From: Epithemia pelagica
Taxonomy: Eukaryota > Bacillariophyta > Bacillariophyceae > Surirellales > Surirellaceae
NCBI GenBank assembly: GCA_946965045.2
Contig: OX337233.1
Location: 2,914,001-2,978,000 of the forward strand
Length of the DNA stretch: 64,000 bases
Reading direction: 5' to 3'
Positions 29,351 to 39,071 of the stretch are shown here, piece by piece; the stretch's first letter is position 1; every line of letters begins with the position of its first letter. The notes below the pieces were generated by a model that was not told the DNA's origin, did not search any database, and saw only the letters and a list, made by a program, of their open reading frames with translations. The position numbers and the translations under genes are program-made.

Positions 29351-32197
29351 TCAAGAATTATTTCTCGCGTCGTTGAAGGCCTTCTTGTAAAATGACGACA
29401 TAGCTGGGCCTTTACCATGTTCTCGAGGGTCGGCATGACTGAAATGGCATTGGTTTCCATTTTTGCAATATTTCAAGGTAAAGAGCTTATTGCAAAACGG
29501 ACGGTCAACACCATCGGCCGTCATGTGGGGGATTTTCGCCAAAACAGAGCGAGGAAACACTCGAGAATATTGGAGGTCAGCGGGGATACACCAATCAGCC
29601 GGTGAGTCGAATCGGACAACCGTTGGTGGAGAAGGGTCGGGTTCAACAGAGGCCTTGCGTTTCTTGGGGTTTGTCGAAGTAGAGGAAGAAGCCGACGAAT
29701 TCTTGAGAAAGTCATGTTGAGTCTTAGCTTTTGCCCGAATCGCTGATTCGATAAACTTCGGCAGCATCTTACAAATATCTTCTTTTGATTCGATCTTGTC
29801 GCAGAGTTTATTTATATGGAACTCAAGGCGGTCGCAACGGATATCCTCAACACACTTGGCGTCTTCAAGATACGAATCGATAAATCGTTGAATCGCAAAA
29901 TCAATCGAGAAAAGGACACGACAAAGGAAGGTAGGGTCAACTGCCTGGCTGCTGCGGTAAATATATCGGTTCGATAAGATGTGCTCCACCATCTTATGGA
30001 GTTGGAGGGCAACGAAACATTCGTTGTTCCAAATCGCGCATGCAAAGAGATAAAATGAACGGAGTTGTGTTTGATACTCATCACAGGTAAGTGGACAAAA
30101 AAGCTTTTCGTTCACAAAAATATCTCTCATGTCTTTGGTTGAAAGCCCGTTATCGCTCCGCAATGAGCTCTCGTAGATAGCATGTTGAATGTCATGGTCG
30201 AGAGCAAGGTGGGAGTCAGGACCCGAACAACAGTAAGGATCGAAAGAGAAAGGAGAAAATCCGCTCGGATGGTCATTTCCTCGCCAACGGAGTCCAAACT
30301 TTTGTAAAACGCCACATTGACCAAAAAGGATGTAACAGGCGTTGTCTGATTTCCGAAAGACACGAGCGTGAATCGTCGAATAAAGAGTATGCGTACTCTT
30401 CTGATGGAACAACTCGGTCGCGATCTCGGAAGGAGAAGAAGGGAGTTCCAATGAGGAAGGACCAACCTGGCCAAACACTATGGCGTTACGAAGATGGGTA
30501 GTGTGTTTGAAAATCTCTTTCTTTTCGTCTTCTTTCTCACGTGTCATCTTGGAAGTGTGCTTAGCAATGGCGTCAGACAACTTATCGGTAAGCTTCTCAG
30601 TCATGTAAATTGTATCAGCTGAAATGGGATGGCTTGCGGCTGAATGTTCATTGACTCTAAAGTTCTCAAATGTTGGCGGATGACCGTGGGGAGGGGCAAC
30701 AGGGGCGTCCAGCACAGGTGGAGGGAGGATACCTTGGGGAGAAGAAGAAGTTGGTTCGGTTTTCAGAAAGGGGAATAGCTGAAACTTGTATGACTCAAAG
30801 GCAGTCGTCGCTTCAGATGAGTTAGGGGGAACCTCAATGGCAATAGGTTCCACATATGACCGTTTGTGATGAGCAAACCAGAGGAACCTAAACAGAGGGA
30901 GGCTCGACTTGAACAGGTCATGATACATAGGGACTGAGGTGCACTTGGCTTGAAGTTCTTGGGGAGTTGACATTGTCCAACGATCATTCAGAAACTTGAA
31001 AATGAATGAAGCGAGGAAAGGGGCCGAGAGTTTTGAGGAGTTGAGTTCTTGGGCGTCAAAGTGACTCAACAATAAACCTGAGAGAGCAGGATGTAGGGGG
31101 AACAAACCTTTCAAGGAGAAGGTAGTCGCTGCTTCATCCAAGTCTGCAGTCGGCTTCTTGAGGGAGCCAAATCGAAGGGTATCGAAATGGAAGGAGGGCA
31201 ATGTATCGGCTGCACGGGATTTCTTAGACGAAGAAGGAGCATTCTTGTCGATACAACAAAACTTCATAATCTCGTGAGCTGAAGGTACATCAGGATACTC
31301 GACTGAAAGAAGTAGAGCATCCACATCTTCGGGATCCAACCAAATAGGGGGTGAGTTGAACTTGCAATGGGAAAGACCAAAGAAAATCGGATCGGGGTTC
31401 ACGAAGTTTCCGGTGTTCGGGGCCACCAATAAGTTGTGGAGGATACGGATCTTGCCGCGACGGTCAACACCTAAAAAGGCCAATGGGGTATTGGAACCAA
31501 GGTCGCAGGAGATAAAGCGTTGGAGCTTTTCTGCACAAGAAACGGTATCAAACTTGTCGAAGAATTCAGACCAGGAGTTCGACGATTTATCCAAAGATCG
31601 GTGAAAGGGTGAGCTAAAAGCGTCAGACCAATCTACAGGATTCATTGAATCGACCAGTTCAAGAGTATCTTGGGAGAACGGGATAGGAACTCGGTAAAGA
31701 TCAGAGGGACGGGACAGGGAAGTCGGCGTCTTGGTGTCATCCTCGGATCCACGTGGGGGCTGATTGCGATTAGAAGAAACAAAATCCTTTTTCGAAATCT
31801 TCTTATGGGTTACCTTGGAGGAGGCAGAAGATTTCTTGGAGGTGTAGTTCGCCGGGGTAGTACCTTCATCATCCTGATTGGGATTAAGAGAGGGTTGCAC
31901 CGCTTTCTTCGACAGCTTCGTACTCTTGGACGAACGGGACTCGAGACTTCCGGAACTGTTCGAACGAGTGCAACGACGACCGTGGCCAGAGTCTTCGACA
32001 GAAGGAGGGTTACCATCAAGACTCAACAAATCATCATCATCGTTCGTACCGTAATGGGATTCGGGCTGGGAAGGCTGCGAGATAAACTGAGCCAAAGTAG
32101 CAGTCCCGTTGCCCTCAGTACCACCAGAATCAGAAGGAGAAACCGTGTCTTCCATGTTGGAAAACATCTCGTCGTCAAAGGCAGTAGTAACAGTCAT
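29351..32197 (-). CDS. Gag-like protein of the tyrosine-recombinase element
   Basis: 948 codons from an ATG 17 bp after repeat A1. The N-terminal 170 residues are polar, with Ser-rich and basic tracts. The central part is a long folded-looking region with no family I can name. The C-terminus has a CCCH zinc finger, FCNKLFTLKYCKNGNQCHFSH (C-x8-C-x5-C-x3-H), in place of the CCHC knuckle of retroviral-type gag. It probably packages element RNA. Its position before the reverse transcriptase frame and the nucleic-acid-binding finger support the gag role. The frame has no interruption. Confidence 0.75.
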   Translation of the reverse strand: MTVTTAFDDEMFSNMEDTVSPSDSGGTEGNGTATLAQFISQPSQPESHYGTNDDDDLLSLDGNPPSVEDSGHGRRCTRSNSSGSLESRSSKSTKLSKKAVQPSLNPNQDDEGTTPANYTSKKSSASSKVTHKKISKKDFVSSNRNQPPRGSEDDTKTPTSLSRPSDLYRVPIPFSQDTLELVDSMNPVDWSDAFSSPFHRSLDKSSNSWSEFFDKFDTVSCAEKLQRFISCDLGSNTPLAFLGVDRRGKIRILHNLLVAPNTGNFVNPDPIFFGLSHCKFNSPPIWLDPEDVDALLLSVEYPDVPSAHEIMKFCCIDKNAPSSSKKSRAADTLPSFHFDTLRFGSLKKPTADLDEAATTFSLKGLFPLHPALSGLLLSHFDAQELNSSKLSAPFLASFIFKFLNDRWTMSTPQELQAKCTSVPMYHDLFKSSLPLFRFLWFAHHKRSYVEPIAIEVPPNSSEATTAFESYKFQLFPFLKTEPTSSSPQGILPPPVLDAPVAPPHGHPPTFENFRVNEHSAASHPISADTIYMTEKLTDKLSDAIAKHTSKMTREKEDEKKEIFKHTTHLRNAIVFGQVGPSSLELPSSPSEIATELFHQKSTHTLYSTIHARVFRKSDNACYILFGQCGVLQKFGLRWRGNDHPSGFSPFSFDPYCCSGPDSHLALDHDIQHAIYESSLRSDNGLSTKDMRDIFVNEKLFCPLTCDEYQTQLRSFYLFACAIWNNECFVALQLHKMVEHILSNRYIYRSSQAVDPTFLCRVLFSIDFAIQRFIDSYLEDAKCVEDIRCDRLEFHINKLCDKIESKEDICKMLPKFIESAIRAKAKTQHDFLKNSSASSSTSTNPKKRKASVEPDPSPPTVVRFDSPADWCIPADLQYSRVFPRSVLAKIPHMTADGVDRPFCNKLFTLKYCKNGNQCHFSHADPREHGKGPAMSSFYKKAFNDARNNS

Positions 32198-32214
32198 CGT
32201 AGATCCAAAGTTGT

Positions 32215-32391
32215 TTTTGATTGTCTTAGTCTATCTATCTCTGTGTAGACCTCTCAAGATGGCAGTTGCAATGCTCGCAATCTCAAGAATTGTGAGCATG
32301 GACATCGCATCAGAGATGTCCAAGTCCGGTGGGGCTTGTCGTAGTCTATGTGCGATCAACTGCCCCGCTCCAACGTACGCACGACAGACAC
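32215..32391 (-). repeat. Split direct repeat A1 (5' end of element)
   Basis: 177-bp partner of A2. It ends 17 bp before the gag ATG, so it probably holds the element promoter and leader. Confidence 0.88.
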
Positions 32392-32949
32392 GAACGAAGT
32401 TTCTTTTCCTCGTGCGTTTTGAGGTGAAACCCGTGAAACGTTGGTGGGGGGCCCCCTCGAATTTCGCGGTGTGTGGATTGTGGATAGTTAATTGGACATG
32501 TAGTCGGAGTCACGACATCATCCGTTTATCTCTCATGATTGTGCATGTGCATAATGTAAGAATTACAATAGATGTAGATGTAGGGGTAAGATATCATATC
32601 TATTGGTAACTGGTTACTCCAAATCCGAATGGCTCTTCAGTTTGGTGCAGATTAGACTACCAAACTGGAGTTTTAGGTCGAATCCTGAACGATTCTGCGA
32701 GAAGACTTCACAATTCAAAATGGAAGCGCTCTATATACCCGTCTCATGCAGATCAATTTCAAATGAGGAGACGTAGGAGCACTTCTCTGAGACTGTTTTG
32801 TAGGAGTATTTTGAAGGCAAACTATGATTGCTACGGAGTTATGCTTTTGCTACCTCTCATTATTATCGCTATCTACTATCTACCCCTTTTCGTCCTTTCC
32901 GTTTTTTGGCGGGCCTTTACTCCCACCAATCATTACCGCCGTTTTCACC
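32392..32949. other. Region upstream of ISWI gene
   Basis: No gene. The first bases are the right flank of the retroelement. A CTCTATATACC element near 32731 lies about 220 bp before the ISWI start. An ATG at 32824 is in frame with ISWI but would add a hydrophobic segment unsuited to a nuclear protein. Confidence 0.4.
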
Positions 32950-35900
32950 ATGGACGAGAAAGACGAAACAATGGATGGGAAGAACGTCCCAGGGAAAAAG
33001 AGCACTGAAAGTGCAGAAGAATCGGATGTGGAGATGGACGGAATTGACCTTGAAGGAGACAATGACGTCCAAGGTGACGATGGTGACGACGCTGCCATGG
33101 AGATAGAGAACGATGCTGACGATAAGGATGAAAATGGGGAAGAACAGGAAAATTTGGAGGCGGAAGAAGTTGAAGAGGCGCGTCGAGAGAGGCGTGAACT
33201 ACTTGCGTCGGAGCAGGCGGAAGAGAAAGAATCGACTCAAGAATCGTCCTCAGTGAATATGGGCTCGAAACTCGATTACCTGGTTCAGCAATCCGACGTT
33301 TTTGCACATTTTCTAGCGGGTACCGTTGCTGCGAATGAAAGCAGGAAAAAGAAAGGTTCATCGTCGGGATCGGGCAGAGGAACGAAAAAGGGTCGACTTT
33401 CGGAAGCAGAAGAAGATGCGCGGATGCTAAAGTCAGCCGACAGTCGGCGACGAATCATTCGAGTGGACCAACAGCCCTCCTTAATTTCAAAGGCATGCAA
33501 AATGCATGACTATCAAATGGAAGGTCTGAATTGGCTTATCAAACTTCATGATCATGGGATTAACGGGATTCTTGCGGATGAGATGGGTAAGTTCTCCTCT
33601 TATGGTTATTCTGTTATACGTATCTGTGAATGCAAGGTCTCTCACCTAACATGTTGTCTACGTAGGATTGGGAAAGACGCTGCAGACAATCTCCCTTTTG
33701 GCCTATTTAAGAGAGAGCCGTGGTGTACGAGGTGAGGCCTTAGTATTAAGGATGATTGTCCTGTTTGTTTCTCTCCATCAACTCAACGTCTTGTTGCTTG
33801 TTGTGTTGTGTTGTGATCTCTTAGGTCCACATATCGTTATAGTTCCCAAGTCGGTCGTAGGCAATTGGATTCGGGAGTTCAAGAAATGGTGTCCAGCAAT
33901 TCGTGCTGTTAAGATGGGTGGAACCAAGGAGGAAAGAGAAACGTTTATAAAAAATGAACTGGACATGGACTCCAAAACCAAACGTCACAAATTTGATGTT
34001 GTTGTAACTTCGTACGAAGGAATGCTGAAGGAAAAGGGTAAATTTTCAAAGATTTCGTGGAATTATGTGATCATAGGTACGAAAGAAAAGAGAAAGATGT
34101 GTTCCGTCTGTCCGATCAAGTTTCTTAATCATTGTTTTTTGTGAAGATGAGGCCCACAGAATTAAGAACGAACAATCGAGTCTTTCAAAGGCTGTCCGAA
34201 TGATGAACACCCAATTCCGCCTTCTTATCACTGGAACCCCGCTTCAGAATAATCTTGTGAGTACGATTCCCTCTATCCGGAGCATATCAGTCTTTTCGAA
34301 TCTCATCAATTTTCTGTGCATCCGAACCGCAGAGAGAGCTTTGGGCGTTGCTTAACTTTCTGGTAAGTTCCTCAGGTATGAAGTCAGACATCTTTCTACT
34401 TATCTCATATGTTTGTAGCTGCCCGAGGTATTTGGGGATGCTGATCAGTTTGATGAATGGTTTAGTTTATCGGATGAATCAGGCAAGGAGAATGTTGTTA
34501 AGAAACTACACACCGTGTTGCGTCCATTCATGCTGCGACGAGTTAAAAAAGACGTCGCCACAGCCCTTCCTCCGAAGACGGAAACGAAGCTTTTCATTGG
34601 TCTCACAAAAATGCAGCAAGAATGGTATGTCCGCTGTCTACAAAAGGATGCACACGAACTCAATAAGCTTGGTGGACCGGATCGGAATCGATTGATGAAT
34701 GTTTTGATGCAGCTACGGAAAGTATGCAACCACCCGTACCTCTTCGACGGTGCTGAACCTGGTCCGCCGTTTTCCGACGGGCCTCATCTTTGGGAGAACT
34801 CGGGGAAGATGCAGTTGTTGCACAAGCTGTTGACGAAACTGAAAAGTCGAGATAGTCGCGTCCTTATCTTTAGTCAGATGACTCGTGTGCTTGATATTCT
34901 GGAGGACTATCTAAGGCTCATTGGTTTCGAATACTGCCGAATAGATGGGAACACGGATGGAATTAAGCGAGATCTGCAGGTTGACGAGTTCAACATGGAG
35001 GGTTCAAAAAAGTTTTGCTTCTTGCTTAGCACACGAGCGGGCGGTAAGTGAAAGTTGCATTTTTCTCAGATCTCTTTGATATGAAAGACTTGCATGCTCA
35101 CTTATGAAATTGCAGGACTTGGACTTAACTTGGCCACCGCCGACACAGTAATTCTTTACGACAGGTACGTGCTGAGAGCTACATCTGGTTGCCTTCACAC
35201 ATCTAATCTCACCTCTGTGCCCTTGTCAGTGACTGGAATCCTCAGGTTGATTTACAAGCAAGTAAGTTATGGTTTTGAATCTTTGATTGTAATTCCTGCC
35301 CCTTCTAAAGCGTTCCTGTGTTTGGTTTTACAGTGGATCGGGCACATCGTATCGGGCAAAAGAAACCTGTAAAGGTAAGACATTTTGACATGATTGCCAT
35401 TTTCCCATCCCCCGAAATAACTCATGCTTCCTTCTCGTGCCATAGGTGTTTCGATTTATCACCGAGGGGACCGTTGAAGAGAAAATCATTGAGCGGGCAG
35501 ATCGAAAACTGTTTCTTGATGCTGCGGTCATTCAACAGGGGCGACTGGCGGAGCAAAACAAAACTTTGGAGAAAGCTGATCTCATGAAGATGGTTCGTTT
35601 CGGTGCCGATGAAATTCTTAGCGGAAAAGGCGGCACGTACACAGATGAGGATGTGGATGCTCTCATCGCAAAAGGAGAGGAGCGCACAAGTCAACTGCAA
35701 GCCAAACTTCAAACCGATGCCAAACACAATTTGGCTAACTTCAGCTTGCTTGCAGACGATGAAACAGGACGGGATACTTTTTCGTTCGATGGAAAGAACT
35801 ATCGTGAAGCCGATAAAAACACAGGAAACTTCATTAACCTTCCACAGCGTCAACGGAAGAGGACGTACGCAGACGTGTCTGCTGTTGATAAGGCGAGTAG

Positions 35901-36936
35901 TTCGGCGAAGGCTCAGGCAGAGGCCGCAAAGAGGAAAAAGAAAGGTCCTGCATTGCATGACTTTCAGCTATTTGATATGGGGCGCTTGAATACTCTTCTT
36001 GAGAAGGAGCGCAGTCTGTCAGCAAAAAGGGACTTGCAACTGAAGCGAATTGAGGAGCTGGACTCAAGGGCAAAGTCGGCACAATCTCGTGGACCTGGTG
36101 ACATGTCGAGTGGCCAGTTCAAAGAAGACTATCAACGACAATCCGGTCTGATGCATGCCCAGCTCGACCAGCTCAGGCTTTCCGACCAGGAAGAGCTTGA
36201 GAAGACGAAGCTGCTCGCAGAAGGGTTCCCCGATTGGAGTAGAAAGGATTTCAAGTCTTTCTGTACAGCTCTGGAACGTTATGGAAGATACGAGTTCCAC
36301 CGGATCTCAAGCGATGTCATGAATGAAACAGGCAAGGACTTATCCGAGGTCCGACGTTACTTTGTGGCTTTCTTTACAAACTATACGAGGATCAACGACT
36401 GGCAAAAGATTCTGGACAGAGTTGAAAGAGGCGAAAAGAAGATTCTCCGTCTCCGCCAGATCCGGGATGCCATTCAGGAGAAAGTTGAGCGGCACCTCGA
36501 AGACACGTTTGGAGAATACTATGGAGATCAGAGCGATGGACAAAAGAAACTTCCGTCCGTTGCCGAACTTATTCATTACTCATGGCCGAGAATGAGGATT
36601 AACTATGGTTCGGGTGCAAGGGGACGTGGATACCAAGAAGAGGAAGATGCTTTCCTTGTTTGCATGATGTATCGCCATGGCTTTGGTGCGGCGGAGCGAA
36701 TCCGTATGGAAATTCGACGGGCCTGGCAATTTCGATTCAACTGGTACTTTAAATCTCGGTCGGCACAAGATATTCAAAAGCGATGTGATCTATTGGTGCG
36801 CATTATTGAACGGGAGAATGCAGAGATTCATCAAAAGGAAGAAGAAGAAGAACGCAAGGCTCAAGAGAAAGAGCAACAAGGAGCTGCGGACGCAACGAAT
36901 GAAACGAAAGCACCAGAGACTCCAGTTGCAAAGTGA
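32950..36936 (+). CDS. ISWI-family chromatin-remodelling ATPase
   Basis: Ten exons: 32950-33586, 33666-33731, 33825-34076, 34147-34256, 34333-34362, 34419-35043, 35116-35164, 35230-35261, 35334-35374 and 35446-36936. All nine introns (56-93 nt) are GT-AG and keep frame, giving 1110 aa. After an acidic N-terminus come the SNF2 motor motifs: GLGKT near residue 213 (split by intron 1), DEAH at 319-322 (split by intron 3), [29 protein letters not shown] and AHRIGQ at 604-609. A SANT domain starts near 878 ([18 protein letters not shown]). A SLIDE domain lies in the last 120 residues ([19 protein letters not shown]). This set defines ISWI (SMARCA5/SNF2H type), which slides nucleosomes in the nucleus. 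The start is in an ACCATGG context. Confidence 0.93.
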
Positions 36937-37230
36937 TGTGCTCGTACAAATGACTTCCCACGGAAGCCGTTAAACATTGGGAAATCGAGCCATGTAAAAT
37001 TTACCCACTCGTATCACGTTCATTCTTTTCTACCATTTTACTCCTTGTTATTAAGAGGATGCGGAAATAAGATAAACTTTGATCACGGTTTATACTTCTT
37101 GCATCTCTACTCCACTTCGATACCTCTCTTCTCCGCTCTACTAGAGGTAGTTTAAGGGGGAATAGCTAGCCGCGAGCTATCCCTCCTGTGGTTAGACCCC
37201 CACAAGAACTTATGGGCCGCCACAACGGCA

Positions 37231-38175
37231 ATGGCGTTCTTATTACGGTCGAAACGAGGATCGGTCAGATTGCCTGTATTACGCTCCTGCAGTTGTGTGT
37301 TGTTGATCTACCTTACTTCGACATGGGCACTTTGTGTGGATAAGGACGCACGTATATGCCTTCCAGGGTCGAGACATCATACATCTTCGTCGTCTGCGGC
37401 ACAGCAGTTGGCGGTTGTGACGGAGCAGCTCGGATATGTGCCATCCAATTATGTCCGCGTCTCGGCTTGGAGCCTCAGAGGCGATACTCCTATTGCGATA
37501 CAGACTTATCCATTGAACGGAGGGTCTCCACGACGTCAGGCAAAGGCGACATCAGGGCACAACGAAGGCTTGTCATCCAATGGCAATCAGATTAGCGCCA
37601 CTTCGATTGGGACGCCTTTTCCAACCTTTTACTGGCTTACATGTCCTATGCTGGGTCGAGCGATTGGTCATTTGGAAGGTAACGGATATGTGTCAAAAAT
37701 TCAAAGTCAGATCCGTGAGAATGACGTGCTTTCCAGACTGCTCCTCGATTGTCACCGACAATACGCAGAGATGCGATGGAATAGTCTATCACAAGAACAT
37801 CAAAGTGTGTTGCTTGCGAACAATGCATCTTCGTCTCTTGTTCGGAAAAGGGAAATGCTGCAATTCTCAGGAATCGCGGGCACAAACATTACACAATACC
37901 AAGACCAGCACGAGCCATCAGGTTCTGGCCTGTTTGTTCCATCGATCAAGTGTTTGCATACACATTATGCGCACTATCGCTCCCAGCTCCAAAATCTTCA
38001 GATTCTTCCCCCAGAAACGTCGCAAACGGACGATTATTCGGTGCTGATAAATTCGCTGGATGCATTCCATTCCGACACTCTGCGGGAAGGACCAAGCCAA
38101 CCCTATGTGTTGAATCCAGTGGGTCATTTGGTGCACCTTCAACTCTGTTCCGACTTTCGCGACTTGTTACTTTGA
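37231..38175 (+). CDS. DUF501 family protein
   Basis: 314 codons from an ATG without an intron. Residues 1-36 form a basic then hydrophobic leader (RSCSCVLLIYLTSTWALC), probably a signal or organelle-targeting peptide. The body matches DUF501: IQTYPLNGG, then TPFPTFYWLTCPMLGRAIGHLEGNGYV, a DCHRQYAEMRW helix, a GIAGTNI block, the KCLHTHYAHYRSQL block (His-rich, possibly metal-binding) and PYVLNPVGHLV at the end. Bacterial members are near 170 aa; this one has the extra leader and a linker. Biochemical function unknown. The Copia element is inserted only 25 bp beyond the stop plus a 5-bp target site. Confidence 0.85.
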   Translation: MAFLLRSKRGSVRLPVLRSCSCVLLIYLTSTWALCVDKDARICLPGSRHHTSSSSAAQQLAVVTEQLGYVPSNYVRVSAWSLRGDTPIAIQTYPLNGGSPRRQAKATSGHNEGLSSNGNQISATSIGTPFPTFYWLTCPMLGRAIGHLEGNGYVSKIQSQIRENDVLSRLLLDCHRQYAEMRWNSLSQEHQSVLLANNASSSLVRKREMLQFSGIAGTNITQYQDQHEPSGSGLFVPSIKCLHTHYAHYRSQLQNLQILPPETSQTDDYSVLINSLDAFHSDTLREGPSQPYVLNPVGHLVHLQLCSDFRDLLL

Positions 38176-38200
38176 ACGAAGCGCTGTATCCAAGCTACAT

Positions 38201-38205
38201 GCTGT
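38201..38205. repeat. Copia target-site duplication, left (GCTGT)
   Basis: Five bases directly before the 5' LTR, identical to 46485-46489 after the 3' LTR. They fix the LTR ends. Confidence 0.88.
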
Positions 38206-38593
38206 AGTTAAGGAATCTTGTGAATCTAACCGGTCACAATGTACATGTGTAACACATAATGTGGAACACATTATGTGGGTTGAACGTTCAGTCACAAGCA
38301 CATTATGTGGTAGCAAATTTGGCAGTCGGTTAGACTATGTGCTACTCATGTGCTTGTCGTGTGATTCTCATGTGCTACATGTACTAACCATGTGTGTGAA
38401 TTTCCAAATTGGAAATTCACAAGATCATGTCGACAGATCAATTTAGTTTAATGCTCACAATCTTAGAAATTGTCCTATTGAGTTACAACTGATCTAGATC
38501 CGTCCTACTGGCTTGCCCTCAAGAGCTTGATCACCTCGAGAGTCCAAGCTAGTCCTACTGTAAGTGATACCGCTGTCTAAGTATTCCTTCGCT
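38206..38593 (+). repeat. 5' LTR of Copia element
   Basis: Starts AGTTAAGG and ends CCTTCGCT, so the termini are AG...CT rather than TG...CA. It holds repeats of the palindrome CACATAATGTG/CACATTATGTG (about 38250-38310) and a 25-nt near-perfect palindrome at 38396-38420 with arms GTGAATTTCCAA. These may be regulatory sites. Confidence 0.93.
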
Positions 38594-39071
38594 GGTTCTG
38601 AGCCCAAGTTAGTGCCTAGCCAAGCCGACGCCTCTCTGCCCGTTTGAGTGAAACGTTTCCACCATCGAAGATATCTCTCCCACCAGTTCTGGAAGTGCCT
38701 TCAGCTTTCTTGATCTGTGGGGTACCGACCAAGATCCAGCCGACCCCAACGAAGGTCCCACTGATCTACCAGATCCAACCGACCCCAACGAAGGTCCCAC
38801 TGATCTACCAAGTCCGTCCGACCCTTCTGCTCCTACTGAACCGTCTCACGTTCCCACCGAGCCTCCTACCGACTCGACTTCTCGCCCAACTGGATTATCT
38901 ATATCGTTAGATACTACTCAAGGTCCTACCGACAGCGATCCAACTGATCCTCCGAGTGAGCCTCCAACCGATCCGACACGTCCCACCGACCAGTCTACCA
39001 ACCAAGGAACCAACCAACCTCCGAATCCTCCGAACGACGACTCTGCCAAGAAGAAGAAAACAACCAAGAAG
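38594..39071 (+). other. Copia leader with open, ATG-less extension of the gag frame
   Basis: The gag frame is open leftwards from the ATG at 39072 to a TGA at 38649. It would encode about 140 residues rich in Pro, Thr, Asp and Ser with tandem PTDPNEGPTDLP units (about 38750-38810). There is no in-frame ATG. Just after the LTR the sequence GGTTCTGAGCCCAAG may serve as primer-binding site; I cannot assign the tRNA. Confidence 0.5.

Larger units (their letters stand above)
24461..32391 (-). mobile_element. Tyrosine-recombinase retrotransposon (DIRS superfamily, PAT/Ngaro-like)
   Basis: Read on the minus strand the order is repeat A1 (32391-32215), gag, reverse transcriptase/RNase H, tyrosine recombinase, repeat B1 (24947-24801), repeat A2 (24800-24624), a 16-bp G-rich linker, and repeat B2 (24607-24461). 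This A1-ORFs-B1A2B2 plan is the split direct repeat of PAT and Ngaro elements. These integrate through a circular intermediate using a tyrosine recombinase and leave no target duplication; none is seen here. The A copies look identical over 177 bp and the B copies differ at one of 147, so the insertion is recent. It lies between the RING gene and the ISWI gene. Confidence 0.9.

Noticed and set aside
25002-32197. Gypsy-type retrotransposon
   Set aside because: There is no DDE integrase and no LTR or target duplication. The third ORF is a tyrosine recombinase.
32824-32949. Earlier ATG for the ISWI protein at 32824
   Set aside because: It would add a hydrophobic leader to a nuclear protein. The ATG at 32950 has a good context and begins a typical acidic N-terminus.
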